Assembly (NCBI GenBank): GCA_964528155.1
Contig: CAZGRL010000056.1
Coordinates: 1 to 24,232, forward strand
Origin: G001797105 sp964528155
GTDB taxonomy: Bacteria; Chloroflexota; Anaerolineae; Anaerolineales; E44-bin32
Reading direction: 5' to 3'
Length of the DNA: 24,232 nucleotides
Part shown: positions 14,272 through 22,980 of the stretch, piece after piece
Layout: the number at the start of each line of letters is the position of its first letter
Numbering within the stretch: the first letter of the stretch is position 1
Program-made: the position numbers and the translations under genes
Notes under the pieces: generated by a model
Database searches by the model: none
What the model was told of the DNA's origin: nothing
Seen by the model: only the letters and a program-made list of their open reading frames with translations

Positions 14272-15276
14272 ATGCTCCAGGCTGGTGTTCTTGGCGCGAC
14301 AGGCTACACCGGGATCGAGCTTATCGGACTGCTGAGCAGGCACCCGAGCGTGGACGTCGGCTTCGCCGCGTCGGAGAGCAATGCCGGGAGAGATCTGGCG
14401 GACGTCTACCCGGGAGCTGCACCAGCGCGGCTCATCCATCCAGATGAGGCTCCGATCGGCGATGTCGATGTGCTGTTCCTGTGTCTGCCACACACAGCCT
14501 CGGCGCCGGTGGCGCAGAATGCGCTGGAGAAACATGTGCGTGTGGTCGACCTGAGTGCCGACTTTCGCCTAAGGGATCCCAGAGTCTACGCAGATTGGTA
14601 TCGAGTGAGCCATCCGTGTCCGGAATTGCTAACGCAGGCGGTCTATGGGCTGACTGAGGTCGAACGCGTCAGGCTCCCCGGGGCGAACCTGGTGGCTAAT
14701 CCCGGCTGCTACCCGACGAGCGCGCTGCTCGCACTGTGGCCGCTCGCGCGCGGGAATGCGATCGTTGGCCGGGTGATCATCGACGCCAAATCGGGCGTGT
14801 CGGGGGCCGGACGTTCACCAAAGCCGGAGACGCACTTTGTCGAGGTGGCAGACAACTTGAAGCCCTACAGTATCGGACGGGCCCACCGTCACCTGCCGGA
14901 GATCGAGCAAGAGCTGCAGGCGTGGTCGGGATTGCATCAGCAGGTCATCTTCTCGCCTCACCTGCTTCCAGTCCCCCGAGGCTTGCTCTCGACGATTTAC
15001 GTCACGCTTAGAGACGGCTGGGACGAGACGCGTGCACGCGAAGCCTATCTGGAGGCGTTCGCCGACGAGCCCTTCATCGAAGTGCTTCCCCAGGATCAGC
15101 CGGCCACGCTTGGACACGTAAACCACACGAACCGCTGCGCCATCGGGATGTGCCTGACCGATCGGACGCTGATCATCACCTCGGCAATCGACAACTTGCT
15201 CAAAGGCGCGTCGGGACAGGCAGTCCAAAACATGAACGTCATGTTTGGACTTGCAGAGACCGAAGGGCTCCTGTAA
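14272..15276 (+). CDS. argC: N-acetyl-gamma-glutamyl-phosphate reductase
   Basis: ArgC reduces N-acetylglutamyl-phosphate to the semialdehyde with NADPH. The 334-residue protein begins with the nucleotide-binding GATGYTG, has SADFRLRD in the middle and NPGCYPT with the catalytic Cys146. GAAHRHLPEI-like residues appear as RAHRHLPEIEQEL. PHLLPVPRGLLSTIY is typical of type 1 ArgC. GGAGG (14263-14267) lies four bases before the ATG. It is the first structural gene after the attenuator. Length and motifs are normal. LysY of the LysW-dependent pathway is a close relative, but no LysW carrier gene is present and the whole neighbourhood is arginine biosynthesis. Confidence 0.97.
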   Translation: MLQAGVLGATGYTGIELIGLLSRHPSVDVGFAASESNAGRDLADVYPGAAPARLIHPDEAPIGDVDVLFLCLPHTASAPVAQNALEKHVRVVDLSADFRLRDPRVYADWYRVSHPCPELLTQAVYGLTEVERVRLPGANLVANPGCYPTSALLALWPLARGNAIVGRVIIDAKSGVSGAGRSPKPETHFVEVADNLKPYSIGRAHRHLPEIEQELQAWSGLHQQVIFSPHLLPVPRGLLSTIYVTLRDGWDETRAREAYLEAFADEPFIEVLPQDQPATLGHVNHTNRCAIGMCLTDRTLIITSAIDNLLKGASGQAVQNMNVMFGLAETEGLL

Positions 15277-15297
15277 AGACGCACGGGAGATGCTCAC

Positions 15298-16092
15298 GTG
15301 AGGGTTGTCAAGCTCGGAGGTAACGAACTCGATCGACCGGGGTTCTTGGCAGAACTGGCTTCGGCCCTCAAGGCGATGCCTCAGGCAGTCGTCGTGGTTC
15401 ACGGCGGAGGCAAGGCGGTGGATGCCATTCAGATGCGCCTAGGGATCGAGCCGCTGAAGATCGACGGGATGAGGGTGACCGACGACGAGACGATCCAGGC
15501 AGTTGTGATGAGCCTGTGCGGCTGGATCAACAAGCGCATCGTCGCCGAGCTCGTTGGCCATGGCGTGGACGCCGCTGGGTTGTGCGGGGTCGATGGTGGG
15601 ATGCTTCGAGTGCGCAAGCTCCACGGCGAGGGCGCCGATCTGGGTTGGGTGGGCCAGATTACACATGTGCGGATCGAGGTCCTCAACATCTTGCTCTCAC
15701 AGGGGTTGACGCCGGTCGTGGCGCCCATCTCGATCGGGCCGGACAACAGGCTGTACAACGTCAATGCCGACCAGGCTGCGGCGGCGATCGCGTCGGCCAT
15801 GCATGCTGAGGCGCTCGACTTCGTGTCGAACGTCAATGGGATCGTGGTCGACGGCCGGCTCCTTCCGAGGATCGACCAGGAACGCTCAGCTCGCCTTATC
15901 GCCGAGGGCAAGATCAACGGCGGCATGGTCCCCAAAGTGAACGCCGCCGTCGAGGCGCTCTCGGGCGGCGTGCCGGCCGTGCGCATTGTCGACCTGGCAG
16001 GCTTGCCGCAGGAGACCTTGGGGACGACGTTGTGCATGGACGCCGACGCGATCGGGCAATCTCCATCATCGGAGGCTCAGGATGGAAGCTGA
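15298..16092 (+). CDS. argB: Acetylglutamate kinase
   Basis: ArgB phosphorylates N-acetylglutamate, the second step of the pathway. It has the amino-acid-kinase fold, with KLGGNEL at the N-terminus, VVHGGGKAVDAI for phosphate binding, DGMRVTDDETIQAV for substrate recognition, NVNADQAAAAIA, and KINGGMVPKVNAA near the C-terminus. The length of 264 residues matches the short, N-terminally unextended ArgB type, which usually lacks arginine feedback inhibition; that would put more weight on the attenuator (inference). GTG 15298 has GGGAGA (15285-15290) upstream. It overlaps argD by 11 bp. Confidence 0.96.
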   Translation: MRVVKLGGNELDRPGFLAELASALKAMPQAVVVVHGGGKAVDAIQMRLGIEPLKIDGMRVTDDETIQAVVMSLCGWINKRIVAELVGHGVDAAGLCGVDGGMLRVRKLHGEGADLGWVGQITHVRIEVLNILLSQGLTPVVAPISIGPDNRLYNVNADQAAAAIASAMHAEALDFVSNVNGIVVDGRLLPRIDQERSARLIAEGKINGGMVPKVNAAVEALSGGVPAVRIVDLAGLPQETLGTTLCMDADAIGQSPSSEAQDGS

Positions 16093-17287
16093 TCAAGTGC
16101 CGGCCGCGGCGGCGCAACTCCTTGTCCCGACCTACGCCAGGCCGGACGTCGTGTTCACTCGCGGGGTAGGGAGCAAGCTCTACGATTCGCGCGGGAAGGA
16201 GTACATCGATCTTGCGGCCGGGATCGCGGTCTCGGCGTTGGGGCACGCCGACCCGGGGTGGCAGGCGGCCCTCTCAGAACAGGCGGCGGCGCTTGACCAC
16301 GTCAGCAATCTGTTCCACTCGGCTCCACAGGTCGAGTTGGCAAGAAGGCTGACGGCTGCATCGTTCGCAGACAGGGTCTTCTTCTCGAATTCGGGATCGG
16401 AGGCGAACGAGGCAGCCCTCAAGTTCTCCCGCAAGTGGGCGCGCTCAAAGCACGATCCGGACAAGACGCACGTCGTCGCATTCGAGCACAGCTTCCACGG
16501 TCGGACGATGGGCGCCCTGTCGCTGACCGAGAAAGCCCGATACCGTGATCCATTTTCGCCCCTCGTGCCGGACGTATCGTTCGTCCCACTCAACGATTTG
16601 AGGTCTCTTCGTGAGGCGGTAACCGATCGAACCTGCTCCGTTTTCGTTGAGCCGCTCCAGGGTGAGGGCGGGGTGCGCCCAGCGGACTCGTCCTTCCTGC
16701 GTGCGCTGCGCGACGTATGCGATCGGCATCAAGCGTTACTCGTGTTCGATGAAGTGCAATGCGGACTGGGCAGGACCGGCTCGCTTTGGGCACATGAGCC
16801 CTCAGGGGTCAAGCCGGACATCATGACGCTCGCCAAACCGCTGGCCGGAGGTCTGCCGATTGGCGCCACGCTTGTGACAGAGGGCGTCGCGCAGGCGATC
16901 GAGGTCGGCGACCATGGCAGCACTTTCGGCGGAGGGCCACTCGCCTGCGCTGCCGCCTGTCACGTTTTTGATCGCATTTCGGACCCGGACCTCCTGGCGC
17001 AAGTCTCTTCGAAGGGTCGCAACCTGCGCGAGCGCCTGAGGGCATTGCCGAGCGATTACATTCTGGATGTCCGTGGCGAAGGACTGCTCATCGGTGTGGA
17101 ATTCAGCCGGCCGGTCAAGCCCTTGATGGCACGCGCCTTGAGCGAGGGACTCGTCGTCATCAATGCCGGAGAGAATGTGTTGCGCATATGTCCGCCGCTG
17201 ACGATCCAACCAGACGAGATCGACCGCGGGATGTCGATCTTGACGGAGAGTCTGGAGTCGCTCGACGCAGTGGGTAACCCGGGATGA
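16082..17287 (+). CDS. argD: Acetylornithine aminotransferase
   Basis: ArgD is a class III PLP aminotransferase that makes N-acetylornithine. The 401-residue chain has FSNSGSEANEAALK, VAFEHSFHGRTMGALS, LLVFDEVQCGLGRTG with Asp223 and TLAKPLAGGLPIGA with Schiff-base Lys252. STFGGGPLACAAA and RGEGLLIGVEF follow. I start it at ATG 16082 because GGAGG (16071-16075) is six bases upstream and the N-terminus then aligns with the family. The open frame continues upstream through argB, but that part is only overlap. It ends in an ATGA overlap with the acetyltransferase gene. In some bacteria the same enzyme also serves lysine synthesis. Confidence 0.96.
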   Translation: MEADQVPAAAAQLLVPTYARPDVVFTRGVGSKLYDSRGKEYIDLAAGIAVSALGHADPGWQAALSEQAAALDHVSNLFHSAPQVELARRLTAASFADRVFFSNSGSEANEAALKFSRKWARSKHDPDKTHVVAFEHSFHGRTMGALSLTEKARYRDPFSPLVPDVSFVPLNDLRSLREAVTDRTCSVFVEPLQGEGGVRPADSSFLRALRDVCDRHQALLVFDEVQCGLGRTGSLWAHEPSGVKPDIMTLAKPLAGGLPIGATLVTEGVAQAIEVGDHGSTFGGGPLACAAACHVFDRISDPDLLAQVSSKGRNLRERLRALPSDYILDVRGEGLLIGVEFSRPVKPLMARALSEGLVVINAGENVLRICPPLTIQPDEIDRGMSILTESLESLDAVGNPG

Positions 17288-17811
17288 GACTCGTCGTCCG
17301 CGGCGCAACGGTGTCCGACGTGGAAGGCATCGTCGCCCTTCTCGGTCCGTACATCCACCGTGGTGAGCTGCTGCCGCGCGATCCGTCCGAGATATCGCTG
17401 TCGATCGATCGTTGGGTGGTCGCCGTCGAGGGCGATCAGGTCCTTGGCTGCGGGTCATTGGTCGCCTATTCGCCTGAGCTGTATGAGGTCCGTTCACTTG
17501 CTGTCGCTCCCAATAGTCGAGGCATGGGCATCGGACGGGCGCTGATGGAAAAGCTGTTTGAAGCGGCGTACGCGCTTGGCGTGCGGCGGTTATTCGCGTT
17601 GACACGCGCCGTCCCCTTCTTCATCCAATCCGGATTCATGCAGATTGACATGGTCGAGGTTCCGGAGAAAGTCTGGCGTGATTGCGCCCCATGCCCGTTG
17701 CGTGACCGGTGCGATGAACACCCGGTGATGCTGACTTTGCCCGATCAGCCTGCCGGCTGGGAGGCGCGGTCGATCGTTCGAAGAGGAGAGAGCCCCTATG
17801 CAACAACATGA
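17284..17811 (+). CDS. argA: Short-form N-acetylglutamate synthase (GNAT family)
   Basis: This is a probable amino-acid N-acetyltransferase that makes N-acetylglutamate, the first step of the pathway. The 175-residue chain is a single GNAT domain: LLPRDPSEISLSID early, GCGSL, EVRSLAVAPNSRGMGIGRALM as the acetyl-CoA motif, and FALTRAVPFFIQSGF. It then ends in the signature VPEKVWRDCAPCPLRDRCDE, with four clustered Cys that may bind metal. This tail is what distinguishes the stand-alone short NAGS (as in the mycobacterial ArgA type) from general acetyltransferases. The ATG overlaps the argD stop. Its position inside the arg operon supports the call. ArgJ in the same operon can also make acetylglutamate, so this enzyme would be anaplerotic. 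Confidence 0.88.
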   Translation: MRLVVRGATVSDVEGIVALLGPYIHRGELLPRDPSEISLSIDRWVVAVEGDQVLGCGSLVAYSPELYEVRSLAVAPNSRGMGIGRALMEKLFEAAYALGVRRLFALTRAVPFFIQSGFMQIDMVEVPEKVWRDCAPCPLRDRCDEHPVMLTLPDQPAGWEARSIVRRGESPYATT

Positions 17812-19060
17812 CGTGAAGAGGGTTGTTCTGGCGTACTCAGGCGGGCTGGATACATCGGTGATCGTGCCCTGGCTCAAGGAGAACTATGACTGCGAAGTGA
17901 TCTGCTTCTGCGCCGACATCGGTCAGGGAGAAGAATTGGCCGGCCTCGAGGCAAAGGCGATCGCCAGTGGCGCCAGCAAGTGTGTCGTCAGGGACTTGCG
18001 TGACACTTTCGCGGCAGATTTCCTGTATCCCATGCTTCGGTCCGGAGCGGAGTACGAACGACGCTACCTCTTGGGGACGGCCATCGCCCGGCCATTGATC
18101 GCACGTGAACAGGTTGCCGTCGCCGAGAGCGAAGGAGCTGACGGACTGGCGCACGGATGCACCGGGAAAGGCAACGACCAGGTCCGCTTCGAGCTCACAT
18201 ACAAGGCACTCAATCCCACGCTGAAGGTCATCGCCCCGTGGCGGGAATGGAGCATTCGTTCGCGGCAGGACGCCTTGGCATATGCCGAGGCCCATGGAGT
18301 GCCCGTCGCCGCCACCTTGAAGTCGATTTACAGTCGCGATCGGAATCTGTGGCACCTCTCGCACGAAGGTGGGAATCTGGAGGATCCGGCCTCCGAGCCC
18401 GAGGATGACATGTATCAGTGGACCGTGTCTCCAGAAGACGCGCCGGATAAGGCGGAAGTTGTCGAGATCCAATTCGACGCCGGTGTTCCCGTTTCCGTAA
18501 ACGGCGAGGCGCTTTCGCCCGCGGGAGTCATCGAGACCCTGAATGTTGTCGGGGCGCGCAACGGGGTAGGTCGCGTCGATATTGTGGAGAATAGATTAGT
18601 CGGAATGAAATCCAGAGGTGTGTACGAGACGCCCGGAGGCACGATCCTATACGCCGCCCATCGCGAGCTTGAGTCCCTCTGTCTTGATCGCGACACGGCC
18701 CACTTCAAGAACGAGCTGGCTCCGCGTTATGCCGAGCTGGTGTACTATGGGAAGTGGTTCACCAGCTTGCGCGAGGCGATCCAGGCTTTCATCGACCGAA
18801 CCCAGGAGGCGGTGACCGGCTGGGTTCGACTGAAGTTGTACAAGGGCAACGTCATCGTCAGCGGAAGGTATAGCCCGCACAGCCTGTACCGCGAGGACTA
18901 CGCCACCTTCGCCAAGGACGACGTCTACGATCAGAGCGACGCAGCAGGGTTCATCAATCTTTTCGGACTTCAGATGAAAGTTCTGGCCATGCTCGAACGC
19001 AGCGAAGGCGGTCTCACGAAATATGCGACTCCCGACTACTCGGTATTCAAGCGAGACTGA
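17798..19060 (+). CDS. argG: Argininosuccinate synthase
   Basis: ArgG joins citrulline and aspartate using ATP. The 420-residue protein begins with the PP-loop VVLAYSGGLDTSV, then ADIGQGEEL, GTAIARPLIA, AHGCTGKGNDQVRFE, SRDRNLWHLSHEGG and RNGVGRVDIVENRLVGMKSRGVYE, all characteristic. AGAGGAGAG precedes the ATG at 17798. It overlaps the end of the acetyltransferase gene by 14 bp. The length is normal and all substrate-binding blocks are intact. It acts on citrulline, which must come from an ornithine carbamoyltransferase encoded outside this window. Confidence 0.97.
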   Translation: MQQHDVKRVVLAYSGGLDTSVIVPWLKENYDCEVICFCADIGQGEELAGLEAKAIASGASKCVVRDLRDTFAADFLYPMLRSGAEYERRYLLGTAIARPLIAREQVAVAESEGADGLAHGCTGKGNDQVRFELTYKALNPTLKVIAPWREWSIRSRQDALAYAEAHGVPVAATLKSIYSRDRNLWHLSHEGGNLEDPASEPEDDMYQWTVSPEDAPDKAEVVEIQFDAGVPVSVNGEALSPAGVIETLNVVGARNGVGRVDIVENRLVGMKSRGVYETPGGTILYAAHRELESLCLDRDTAHFKNELAPRYAELVYYGKWFTSLREAIQAFIDRTQEAVTGWVRLKLYKGNVIVSGRYSPHSLYREDYATFAKDDVYDQSDAAGFINLFGLQMKVLAMLERSEGGLTKYATPDYSVFKRD

Positions 19061-19066
19061 GGTGCG

Positions 19067-20287
19067 GTGAAGATCGTCGAGGGCGGTACGGTGACCTCAC
19101 CGTCTGGATTCAGCGCCGCAGCCGTGAGCTGCGGCTTCAAAGAGTCCGGCGGGCCAGATCTGGCGCTGATCTACTCGCACTCCGATTGCTCGGCGGCTGG
19201 CATGTTCACGCGCAACCGCGTCGTCGGCGCGCCGGTGATCGTGGACAAGGACACGCTCGCTGGAAACTCGGACAGGCTCAGGGCAATCGTGGCGAACGCC
19301 GGAGTCGCCAACGCGTGTACCGGTCCGAAAGGCATGGCTGCGGCGAGGATCACTCAGACACTCGCCGCCAAGGCGCTAGACTGCCTCTCCGACCAGGTGT
19401 TGGTCCTATCGACGGGCGTGATCGGAGTCCCGCTGGATATCGAGAAGATGGCCGAGGGGATTCCACTGGCGGCGAATCAGCTTTCGCCGGAAGCGGGCCA
19501 GGCGGTCGCACGGGCGATCATGACCACCGATACCCGGCCCAAACATCTGGCGGTTCGCGTTCAGCTCGCCGACGGCGAGGCCACAATCGGCGGCATGGCC
19601 AAGGGCTCGGGGATGATCCATCCCGACATGGCGACCATGCTGGCCGTGCTCACGACGGATGCCGCTATCTCACCCGAATCTCTGAGAGACGTTCTGAGTC
19701 CGGCAGTAGAGCGAACGTTCAATCGTATATCTATCGACGGTGACACCAGCACAAATGACACTGTCCTCATACTGGCCAACGGGGCAAGTGGTCGTAGGCT
19801 GAGCGACTACGCCTCGTTGACGGAGTTCGCCGAGGGGGTGGAAGCCCTTTGCGGCGAGCTTTCCCGCAAGATCGTGCGCGACGGGGAAGGCGCATCAAAG
19901 TTTGTCACGATTCGTGTCACCGGGACGCACGACGAAGCTGAGGCGGTCAGAATCGGAAGGACGATCGCTACATCGCCTCTGGTCAAGACAGCCTTCGCGG
20001 GAGGCGATCCCAATTGGGGACGGATCCTGGCTGCCGCGGGGAGGGCGGGGATCGACTTCGACCCTGGGCTTGTTCGGCTCTGGATCGCGGCCGAAACCGG
20101 GATGGAGCTTGCCGTCGTGGACCAAGGCGCGCCGACGGAAGCAACCGCGGCTGAGCTGGCCGCCGTTTTCAAACTGCCCTCATTTCGCGTGCATCTCGAT
20201 CTCGGGATGGGGCCAGGCGAGGCGACCGTTTGGACGTGTGACATGACGCGCGAGTACGTATCGATCAACGCCGATTATCACACATGA
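19067..20287 (+). CDS. argJ: Glutamate N-acetyltransferase / ornithine acetyltransferase
   Basis: ArgJ moves the acetyl group from acetylornithine to glutamate, closing the acetyl cycle. The 406-residue precursor is self-cleaved into two chains. The cleavage block KGSGMIHPDMATML is seen, with the nucleophilic Thr190 in MATML. Other marks are VTSPSGFSAAAVSCGFK at the start, the oxyanion-hole STGVIGVPL, SIDGDTSTNDT, GEGASKFVTIRVTG and GGDPNWGRILAAAGRAG. The start is GTG 19067, six bases after argG. Its presence makes a separate ArgE deacetylase unnecessary. Whether it is mono- or bifunctional cannot be read from the sequence. Confidence 0.97.
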   Translation: MKIVEGGTVTSPSGFSAAAVSCGFKESGGPDLALIYSHSDCSAAGMFTRNRVVGAPVIVDKDTLAGNSDRLRAIVANAGVANACTGPKGMAAARITQTLAAKALDCLSDQVLVLSTGVIGVPLDIEKMAEGIPLAANQLSPEAGQAVARAIMTTDTRPKHLAVRVQLADGEATIGGMAKGSGMIHPDMATMLAVLTTDAAISPESLRDVLSPAVERTFNRISIDGDTSTNDTVLILANGASGRRLSDYASLTEFAEGVEALCGELSRKIVRDGEGASKFVTIRVTGTHDEAEAVRIGRTIATSPLVKTAFAGGDPNWGRILAAAGRAGIDFDPGLVRLWIAAETGMELAVVDQGAPTEATAAELAAVFKLPSFRVHLDLGMGPGEATVWTCDMTREYVSINADYHT

Positions 20288-20345
20288 GCAGGCCTTGCCT
20301 GCAAGAGACGTCGAATCCCGTGGCACCCACGCGAGCGATAGAAAC

Positions 20346-21713
20346 ATGAAGCTTTGGGGTAGCCGGATGAAGGCTCCTGTCGATCGGCAATTCGAGCGGA
20401 TGAATGCCAGCCTGCCGATCGACATCCGCCTCTCCGGCGAGGACATCGACGGGAGCATCGCCTGGACGCATGGCCTTGTCAGGGCGGGGGTGCTCTCAGA
20501 AGAAGATGGACGCAGGCTCGAGGAGGGCCTCGAGCGCGTGAGAAGCGAGTTCGTCCAGGGAACCTTTGAGGCATCCGCCACAGATGAAGATATCCACACC
20601 GCCGTGGAGCGTCGCCTGACAGAGCTGTGTGGGGAGGTGGGAGGGCGACTTCACACAGGTCGGAGTCGCAATGATCAGGTGGCGACGGATCTTCGTCTAT
20701 GGATCATGCGCGCCTGCGACGCTTTGGATCTGAACCTGCGCGACCTGCAGAGCTCGCTTCACGCGTCTGCCGAGGCAGGGCTGGATGCCCCGATGCCCGG
20801 GTACACCCACCTGCAACGTGCCCAACCCATCACCTGGGGGCACTGGGCCCTTTCACATTTCTGGCCGTTGCAGAGAGATCGGGGCAGGCTTCGCAATGTG
20901 CGCGAGTCTGCCGGCGTGATGCCACTCGGATCCGGGGCCCTGGCCGGGGTCGCCTTCGCTGTCGATCGTCAGGCCCTGGCGGATGAGCTGGGTTTTCACA
21001 GTGTGACATCGAACAGCCTCGATGGGGTAAAGGACCGCGACTTCGCCGCGGATTTCGTGTTCGCCTGTGCTCTGATCGGCGTTCATATCAGCCAGTTAGC
21101 TGAGCAACTGATCATCTTCAGCACGGCTGAGTTTGGCTTTGTCGAGATGGATGACGCGTATGCGGCCGGGTCGAGCCTGATGCCGCAGAAGCGAAATCCG
21201 GACTCCCTCGAGCTGGCCCGCGGCAAGTCGGGGCGGTTGATCGGTGGACTGGCCGGATTGCTGGCGACACTGAAAGCGCTCCCCTCAGCCTACGACAAAG
21301 ACCTGCAGGAGGATAAACAGTTCGTGTTCGAGGCGTATGACACGCTCGAGCTCATGCTTCCTGTGATGACTGGTGTGGTTTCCACGCTGAGGCTCAACCC
21401 GGATCGAATGGTCGCGGCCTTGACCCCCGAGATGTTTGCCACGGATCTGGCCGATTACCTCGTGCAGAAGGGGGTTGTTTTCCGCGCTGCCCACGACCTG
21501 GTGGGGACCGCCGTTCGACGGGCGGAAGAGCTCGGCCTCCCGCTCCAGGCGCTGAGCGGGGACGAGTTGAGGCGGATAAGCTCGGACTTCGGCGACGATG
21601 CCGGCCGGGTGTTCGAGGCGCGGAATGCCCTGGGACGACGGACTGCCGCTGGCGGGACGTCTCCGGGGGCCTTGAAGGAGCAGCTGGAACTCGCGCGGGC
21701 GCTTATCCGCTGA
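20346..21713 (+). CDS. argH: Argininosuccinate lyase
   Basis: ArgH splits argininosuccinate into arginine and fumarate. From ATG 20346 the protein is 455 residues and begins MKLWGSRMKAP, which matches the family's usual MKLWGGRF start. The blocks TGRSRNDQVATDLRLW, GYTHLQRAQPITWGHW and the superfamily signature GSSLMPQKRNPD (catalytic loop Ser276/Ser277) are intact. An in-frame TTG at 20295 would add 17 residues but breaks the family alignment. The ribosome site for ATG 20346 is weak (GAGCGA), so expression may rely on coupling from argJ. It is the last gene of the arginine operon; no strong terminator follows. Confidence 0.96.
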   Translation: MKLWGSRMKAPVDRQFERMNASLPIDIRLSGEDIDGSIAWTHGLVRAGVLSEEDGRRLEEGLERVRSEFVQGTFEASATDEDIHTAVERRLTELCGEVGGRLHTGRSRNDQVATDLRLWIMRACDALDLNLRDLQSSLHASAEAGLDAPMPGYTHLQRAQPITWGHWALSHFWPLQRDRGRLRNVRESAGVMPLGSGALAGVAFAVDRQALADELGFHSVTSNSLDGVKDRDFAADFVFACALIGVHISQLAEQLIIFSTAEFGFVEMDDAYAAGSSLMPQKRNPDSLELARGKSGRLIGGLAGLLATLKALPSAYDKDLQEDKQFVFEAYDTLELMLPVMTGVVSTLRLNPDRMVAALTPEMFATDLADYLVQKGVVFRAAHDLVGTAVRRAEELGLPLQALSGDELRRISSDFGDDAGRVFEARNALGRRTAAGGTSPGALKEQLELARALIR

Positions 21714-21965
21714 ATCACCGGACGAACCCCAACGGCCGTAGTCGAACCATGCTCTGGCGCTCCGGCCTCGTCCCCTCTCGTTACAGGCGCGGCGGTGCCG
21801 TCGATCGTTGCCGGGGGCAGAGACGCGGATTCTCACGAACTACTCACCCGTCGGAGCCGTTCCATACATTGTCTGGTCGTGGACGCGGAAGTACAACCCC
21901 GGCCGCCATTTTGAGCATCGACCCATCTCGGTGAGGATGGGAACTCGCCGCTAAAGGAGGATGTT
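21714..21965 (+). promoter_or_regulatory. argH downstream gap with a candidate promoter
   Basis: TTGTCT (21869-21874) and TACAAC (21892-21897) are 17 bp apart and could drive the following membrane-protein gene. A hairpin CCCATC/GATGGG (21922-21927 with 21936-21941) lies in the resulting 5' UTR. I see no coding potential and no T-rich terminator in the rest. Confidence 0.35.
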
Positions 21966-22496
21966 GTGCTCGGTACCTATTACGTTATCTTGTTGAGGAT
22001 CGTCCATATCTTCTCGGGGGTGTTCTGGGCTGGGGGGACGTTCTTTCTTGTCGGCGCGATCACGCCGGCCGTCAGATTCGCCGGGCCTGACGGTGGCAAG
22101 TTCATGCAACACGTCGCGCGCCAGGGGAGAATGTAACGGGTGCAGGCCATCGCCGCCGGGTTGACCGTCTTGGCCGGTCTGCTCCTGTATTGGAGGACAT
22201 CCGGCCATCTGAACGGCGCCTGGATCACAAGCGGCCCGGGGCTTGCTCTGACAATCGGTGGGGCCGCTGGGATCGTTGCCGCAGCATACGGCGGCATCGC
22301 CGTCGGCGGGACATCGGCACGAATGGGGCGAGTGGCGCAGGAGATCCACGACTCCGGCGGACCGCCCAGCCCGGAGAAGCTGGCCGAGCTACAGCAGCTT
22401 GGCGCCCGACTCGGTTCGAGTGGGATGGTGACAGCCGGTCTGTTGGTCATCGCCCTGCTTGGGATGTCGATCTCCCAGTACCTGATTGGTTTCTAG
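21966..22496 (+). pseudogene. DUF2269-like small membrane protein split by an in-frame TAA
   Basis: The frame opens at GTG 21966 with a strong AAGGAGG (21954-21960). It encodes LGTYYVILLRIVHIFSGVFWAGG, a membrane helix with a His typical of CopD/DUF2269-like proteins. It meets TAA at codon 57 (22134-22136) and continues in the same frame to 22496 with three more hydrophobic helices. The continuation includes SGGPPSPEKLAELQQLGARL between helices, the usual loop of such proteins. The whole 177-codon frame reads as one protein, so the TAA looks like a nonsense mutation or sequencing error. GTG 22140, six bases after the stop and with AGGGGAGA upstream, could allow re-initiation. No function is known. 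Confidence 0.65.
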
Positions 22497-22633
22497 CGCA
22501 GATCCGGGATCGATCGCGGGTCCCCTGGCCCGAATAGCGGCAACGACCGTCAGCGCGCAGCAGACAGTCAGATCGTTGTCAGGCGCCTGATAGAGTTCGA
22601 GAGTGGAAGCCGGTAGACTCCTTGATGAGTGTC

Positions 22634-22660
22634 TCCCCGGTGCAGCAAACGAACCGGGGA
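22634..22660 (+). promoter_or_regulatory. Hairpin in the leader of the small membrane-protein gene
   Basis: TCCCCGGT (22634-22641) pairs perfectly with ACCGGGGA (22653-22660). Three further pairs (GTG/CAC) follow beyond a 2-nt bulge. No T-run follows, so it is not a simple terminator. It ends 11 bases before the ribosome site, where it could affect mRNA stability or translation. Confidence 0.4.
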
Positions 22661-22681
22661 CACATCGATATGGAGGTCGAC

Positions 22682-22906
22682 ATGCTTCATACCACGAATA
22701 GGGTTGCCTGGTACTTCTGGCCGTTCGTCGCCTTGTGGCGGCTGCTGGCTCTGATCATCGGCTTGACGGGAAGGCTGGTCGCCGTCGTCCTGGGGATTGT
22801 CGTGATGATCCTCGGTTTGTTGGCGACGTTGACGGTCGTCGGCGCGCCCGTCGGCATCCCGCTCCTGATCTTTGGTTTTCTGCTGGTGATTCGAGGTATC
22901 TTCTAG
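22682..22906 (+). CDS. Small two-helix membrane protein, unknown function
   Basis: I do not recognise a characterised family. From ATG 22682 the 74-residue product begins MLHTTNRVAWYFWPFVALWR and then has two long hydrophobic helices. These are rich in Leu, Val, Ile and Gly and are joined by the turn VVGAPVGIP. It ends RGIF. GGAGG (22672-22676) is five bases upstream, which settles the start over the in-frame ATGs at 22622 and 22625. The aromatic N-terminus would lie at the membrane interface. It is followed by a convergent SDR gene across a long inverted repeat. Confidence 0.72.
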   Translation: MLHTTNRVAWYFWPFVALWRLLALIIGLTGRLVAVVLGIVVMILGLLATLTVVGAPVGIPLLIFGFLLVIRGIF

Positions 22907-22980
22907 GTCGAGCCGGTATTGTGGGCGAGACCTCGGCGGCCGGCTTGAGGATTCACTGCCGTGGCCCGGCCGAGTAGCTG

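Noticed and set aside
15986..16081. Upstream extension of the argD frame
   Set aside because: It lies wholly within argB, gives residues unlike the ArgD family, and ATG 16082 has a well-placed GGAGG.
20295..20345. TTG 20295 as the argH start
   Set aside because: The added 17 residues do not resemble the family, while ATG 20346 gives the expected MKLWG start.
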